Shown here piece by piece: positions 14,098 through 15,379 of a DNA stretch of 15,379 bases. The position numbers were made by a program, and so were the translations under genes. The DNA comes from Acidobacteriota bacterium (lineage in GTDB: Bacteria > Acidobacteriota > Terriglobia > Terriglobales > Acidobacteriaceae). Within the stretch, counting starts at the first letter, position 1. Each line of letters opens with the position of its first letter. Below the pieces are notes generated by a model. It had not been told where the DNA came from. It saw only the letters and a list, made by a program, of their open reading frames with translations, and ran no database searches. Location: NCBI GenBank assembly GCA_023410055.1, contig JAEYQK010000096.1, forward strand, positions 1 through 15,379, in the 5' to 3' direction.

Positions 14098-14126
14098 TTG
14101 ACGTCGTACGACTTTATCGTTATCTG
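14098..14126 (+). promoter_or_regulatory. Candidate promoter with a palindrome in the spacer
   Basis: TTGACG at 14098-14103 is followed after 17 bp by TATCTG at 14121-14126. The -35 box is good, the -10 box weak. The spacer region contains the perfect 10-bp palindrome GTCGTACGAC (14103-14112), a possible binding site. It would transcribe the small gene starting at 14146. Confidence 0.35.
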
Positions 14127-14145
14127 CTGTAAAAGCTGGCAGACT

Positions 14146-14484
14146 ATGAAAACTCAGATCATGTACATCGAGAAGAAAGAAGATGGAGTGAACGGCCCAG
14201 CGCGGATAGGCCGAGTTGCGTTCTCACAAACTGGCAGATCCGTGTATTATCGCGGCCGAATGCTTCAGAAGGTCAAAGGCGGCTTTAAGGCCAACTACAT
14301 CGACGCTGAGACTAGAGAAGAATATTGGATATCGGGATGTAAAAAGAAGGGCGGCGATCGGCTGTACAGCGGCACCATTGAAATCGATGATGACGCACGC
14401 GAAGACTACTGGGTCGAGATTCGACAAATGCCCGATAATCGCAACATCAAGGTACTCCGTGCACCGGGCAAATACGCCCACTAA
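14146..14484 (+). CDS. Small conserved-looking protein of unknown function
   Basis: The 112-residue protein starts MKTQIMYIEKKEDGVNGPARIG and contains GRVAFSQTGRSVYYRGR (22-38), KGGFKANYIDAETREEYWISG (44-64) and DRLYSGTIEIDDDAREDYW (71-89). It is soluble, highly charged and rich in aromatic residues, with no signal peptide or membrane segment. It resembles a family of ~100-residue bacterial proteins with the pattern MKTQ.MYIE, GP..IGRV.FS.TG and EYWISG. I recall some of these carrying an erroneous DXP-synthase label; nothing here suggests such an enzyme. The ATG at 14146 matches the family start but has only a weak ribosome-binding site. The frame is open to 14053, which would overlap the candidate promoter. 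No function can be given. Confidence 0.72.
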   Translation: MKTQIMYIEKKEDGVNGPARIGRVAFSQTGRSVYYRGRMLQKVKGGFKANYIDAETREEYWISGCKKKGGDRLYSGTIEIDDDAREDYWVEIRQMPDNRNIKVLRAPGKYAH

Positions 14485-14492
14485 TTCGTATT

Positions 14493-14501
14493 TGCTATAG
14501 T
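14493..14501 (+). promoter_or_regulatory. Candidate extended -10 promoter for the oxidoreductase gene
   Basis: TGCTATAGT fits an extended -10 element (TG, one base, then TATAGT). It lies 26 bp before the start codon, leaving a short leader that contains the ribosome-binding site. No convincing -35 box is visible, which extended -10 promoters can tolerate. Confidence 0.3.
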
Positions 14502-14527
14502 GGCTTTCCAATCACCACGAGGGACAC

Positions 14528-15379
14528 ATGATCCGTTACGGTATCGTCGGTTTTGGCCTTCACGCGGTACGTCGCATGATGCCTGCTTTCGCCAACGCGA
14601 AGCAGTCAAAGGCAGTCGCACTCACCCGCCGTGATGCAGCGAAGGCCAAGGAAAACGCTCGCGAATACAACATTCCCCTCGTTTTTGGGACGACTGAAGA
14701 ACTGTGTGCTTCGCCGGAGGTCGATGCCGTCTTTGTCACCACGCCCAACCATCTCCACCTCAGCGACGTCCTTACGGCCATCAAGCACGGCAAGCATGTG
14801 CTTTGCGAGAAACCGCTGGCCATGAACGCCGACGAGTGCCGACAGATGGTCGACGCCGCGAAAGCCGCTAACATCCAATTCGGCGTCGCGCACGTCTTTC
14901 GGTTCTGCTACAGCGTCGAATACATGCGCGAAAAGGTCGCACAACTTGGCAAGATCGCCACGGCACACGCAGAGTTTCACTATCCCGGACTGAGCCACCA
15001 GCGCACATGGATCAACGACAAAGCCATCGGCGGCGGGACCGTCGCCGACATCGGCGTGCACTGCATCGACACCCTGCGGTATGTCCTTCGTGACGAAGTA
15101 GTGCGAGTACAGGCCCAGGCCCGTTGCGACGCACAGTCCGGCGACGTAGATGCGTACGGCTCCTTGATCCTTGAGTTCAGCCGCGGCACCATGGCCACCG
15201 TATCGGTCTCAATGCGAGCTCAGTACTACACGCAGGTTGGCGTAACAGGCGAAAACGCAACGCTGTCGTCGAACTACGGCATCAGCGTCGACAGTCCAAT
15301 CCACGTGAACGTGCTTCAGGCCACCAAGCTGGTCGAGTCGCGCGAATTCGCCAACTACGACGCCTACACTCGCATGCTC
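14528..15379 (+). CDS. Gfo/Idh/MocA-family oxidoreductase, C-terminus cut by the window edge
   Basis: The first 284 codons are present and the frame is open to the window end. The N-terminal Rossmann domain begins RYGIVGFGLHAVRRMMPAF, with a GxGxxA-type dinucleotide loop (8-13). It continues through VDAVFVTTPNHLHLSDVLTAIKHGKHVLCEKPLAMN, where EKP at 94-96 is the family's catalytic-region motif. The C-terminal domain has GGGTVADIGVHCID (168-181), including the conserved Asp/His pair. Members oxidise or reduce sugars, inositols and related alcohols with NAD(P). The substrate here is unknown. GAGGG lies 4 nt before the ATG, which supports the start. It could belong to sugar metabolism serving the nearby polysaccharide genes, but the distance makes that a weak inference. 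Confidence 0.92.
   Translation, partial: MIRYGIVGFGLHAVRRMMPAFANAKQSKAVALTRRDAAKAKENAREYNIPLVFGTTEELCASPEVDAVFVTTPNHLHLSDVLTAIKHGKHVLCEKPLAMNADECRQMVDAAKAANIQFGVAHVFRFCYSVEYMREKVAQLGKIATAHAEFHYPGLSHQRTWINDKAIGGGTVADIGVHCIDTLRYVLRDEVVRVQAQARCDAQSGDVDAYGSLILEFSRGTMATVSVSMRAQYYTQVGVTGENATLSSNYGISVDSPIHVNVLQATKLVESREFANYDAYTRML

Overview
The window looks like chromosomal DNA of a moderately GC-rich Gram-negative soil bacterium, most likely an Acidobacteriota (Terriglobia). That placement rests on the protein types: a secreted FecR-like/DUF6600 protein, a secreted LssY_C-domain protein, an AzgA-type NCS2 permease and a Gfo/Idh/MocA oxidoreductase, together with an exopolysaccharide locus and a GC-rich palindromic repeat. 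It is an inference, because no rRNA or other phylogenetic marker is present.

Layout. Positions 1-1656 (minus) carry a truncated FecR-like/DUF6600 envelope protein that runs off the left edge. A short regulatory gap with two palindromes separates it from the ribosome-assembly GTPase EngB (1925-2542, plus). EngB converges, with a 10-bp gap, on a secreted lectin-like/LssY_C protein (2553-3779, minus). From about 3880 to 12138 lies a polysaccharide locus. A plus-strand pair encodes a D-glucuronyl C5-epimerase-like protein and a WbuB-like GT4 glycosyltransferase. It converges on a minus-strand set of three GT4 glycosyltransferases followed by an AsnB-type amidotransferase. Two of those glycosyltransferases are tandem paralogues. 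The gene content suggests a secreted or cell-surface polymer containing uronic acid, possibly epimerised and possibly amidated.

Positions 12139-12329 are the divergent leader of an NCS2 purine-type permease (12330-13643, plus). This leader holds a strong intrinsic terminator directly upstream of a GGAGG ribosome-binding site. An upstream 7-nt segment is exactly complementary to the terminator's 5' arm. No plus-strand gene lies between 6296 and this point, so the terminator most likely acts as an attenuator, possibly a riboswitch of unrecognised class. This is the best candidate in the window for an undescribed element.

The right end holds a GC-rich palindromic repeat, a HigA-type HTH gene with no visible toxin partner, a small uncharacterised gene with its own candidate promoter, and the first 284 codons of a Gfo/Idh/MocA oxidoreductase cut by the window edge. 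No rRNA, tRNA, CRISPR array, insertion sequence or integrase was seen.
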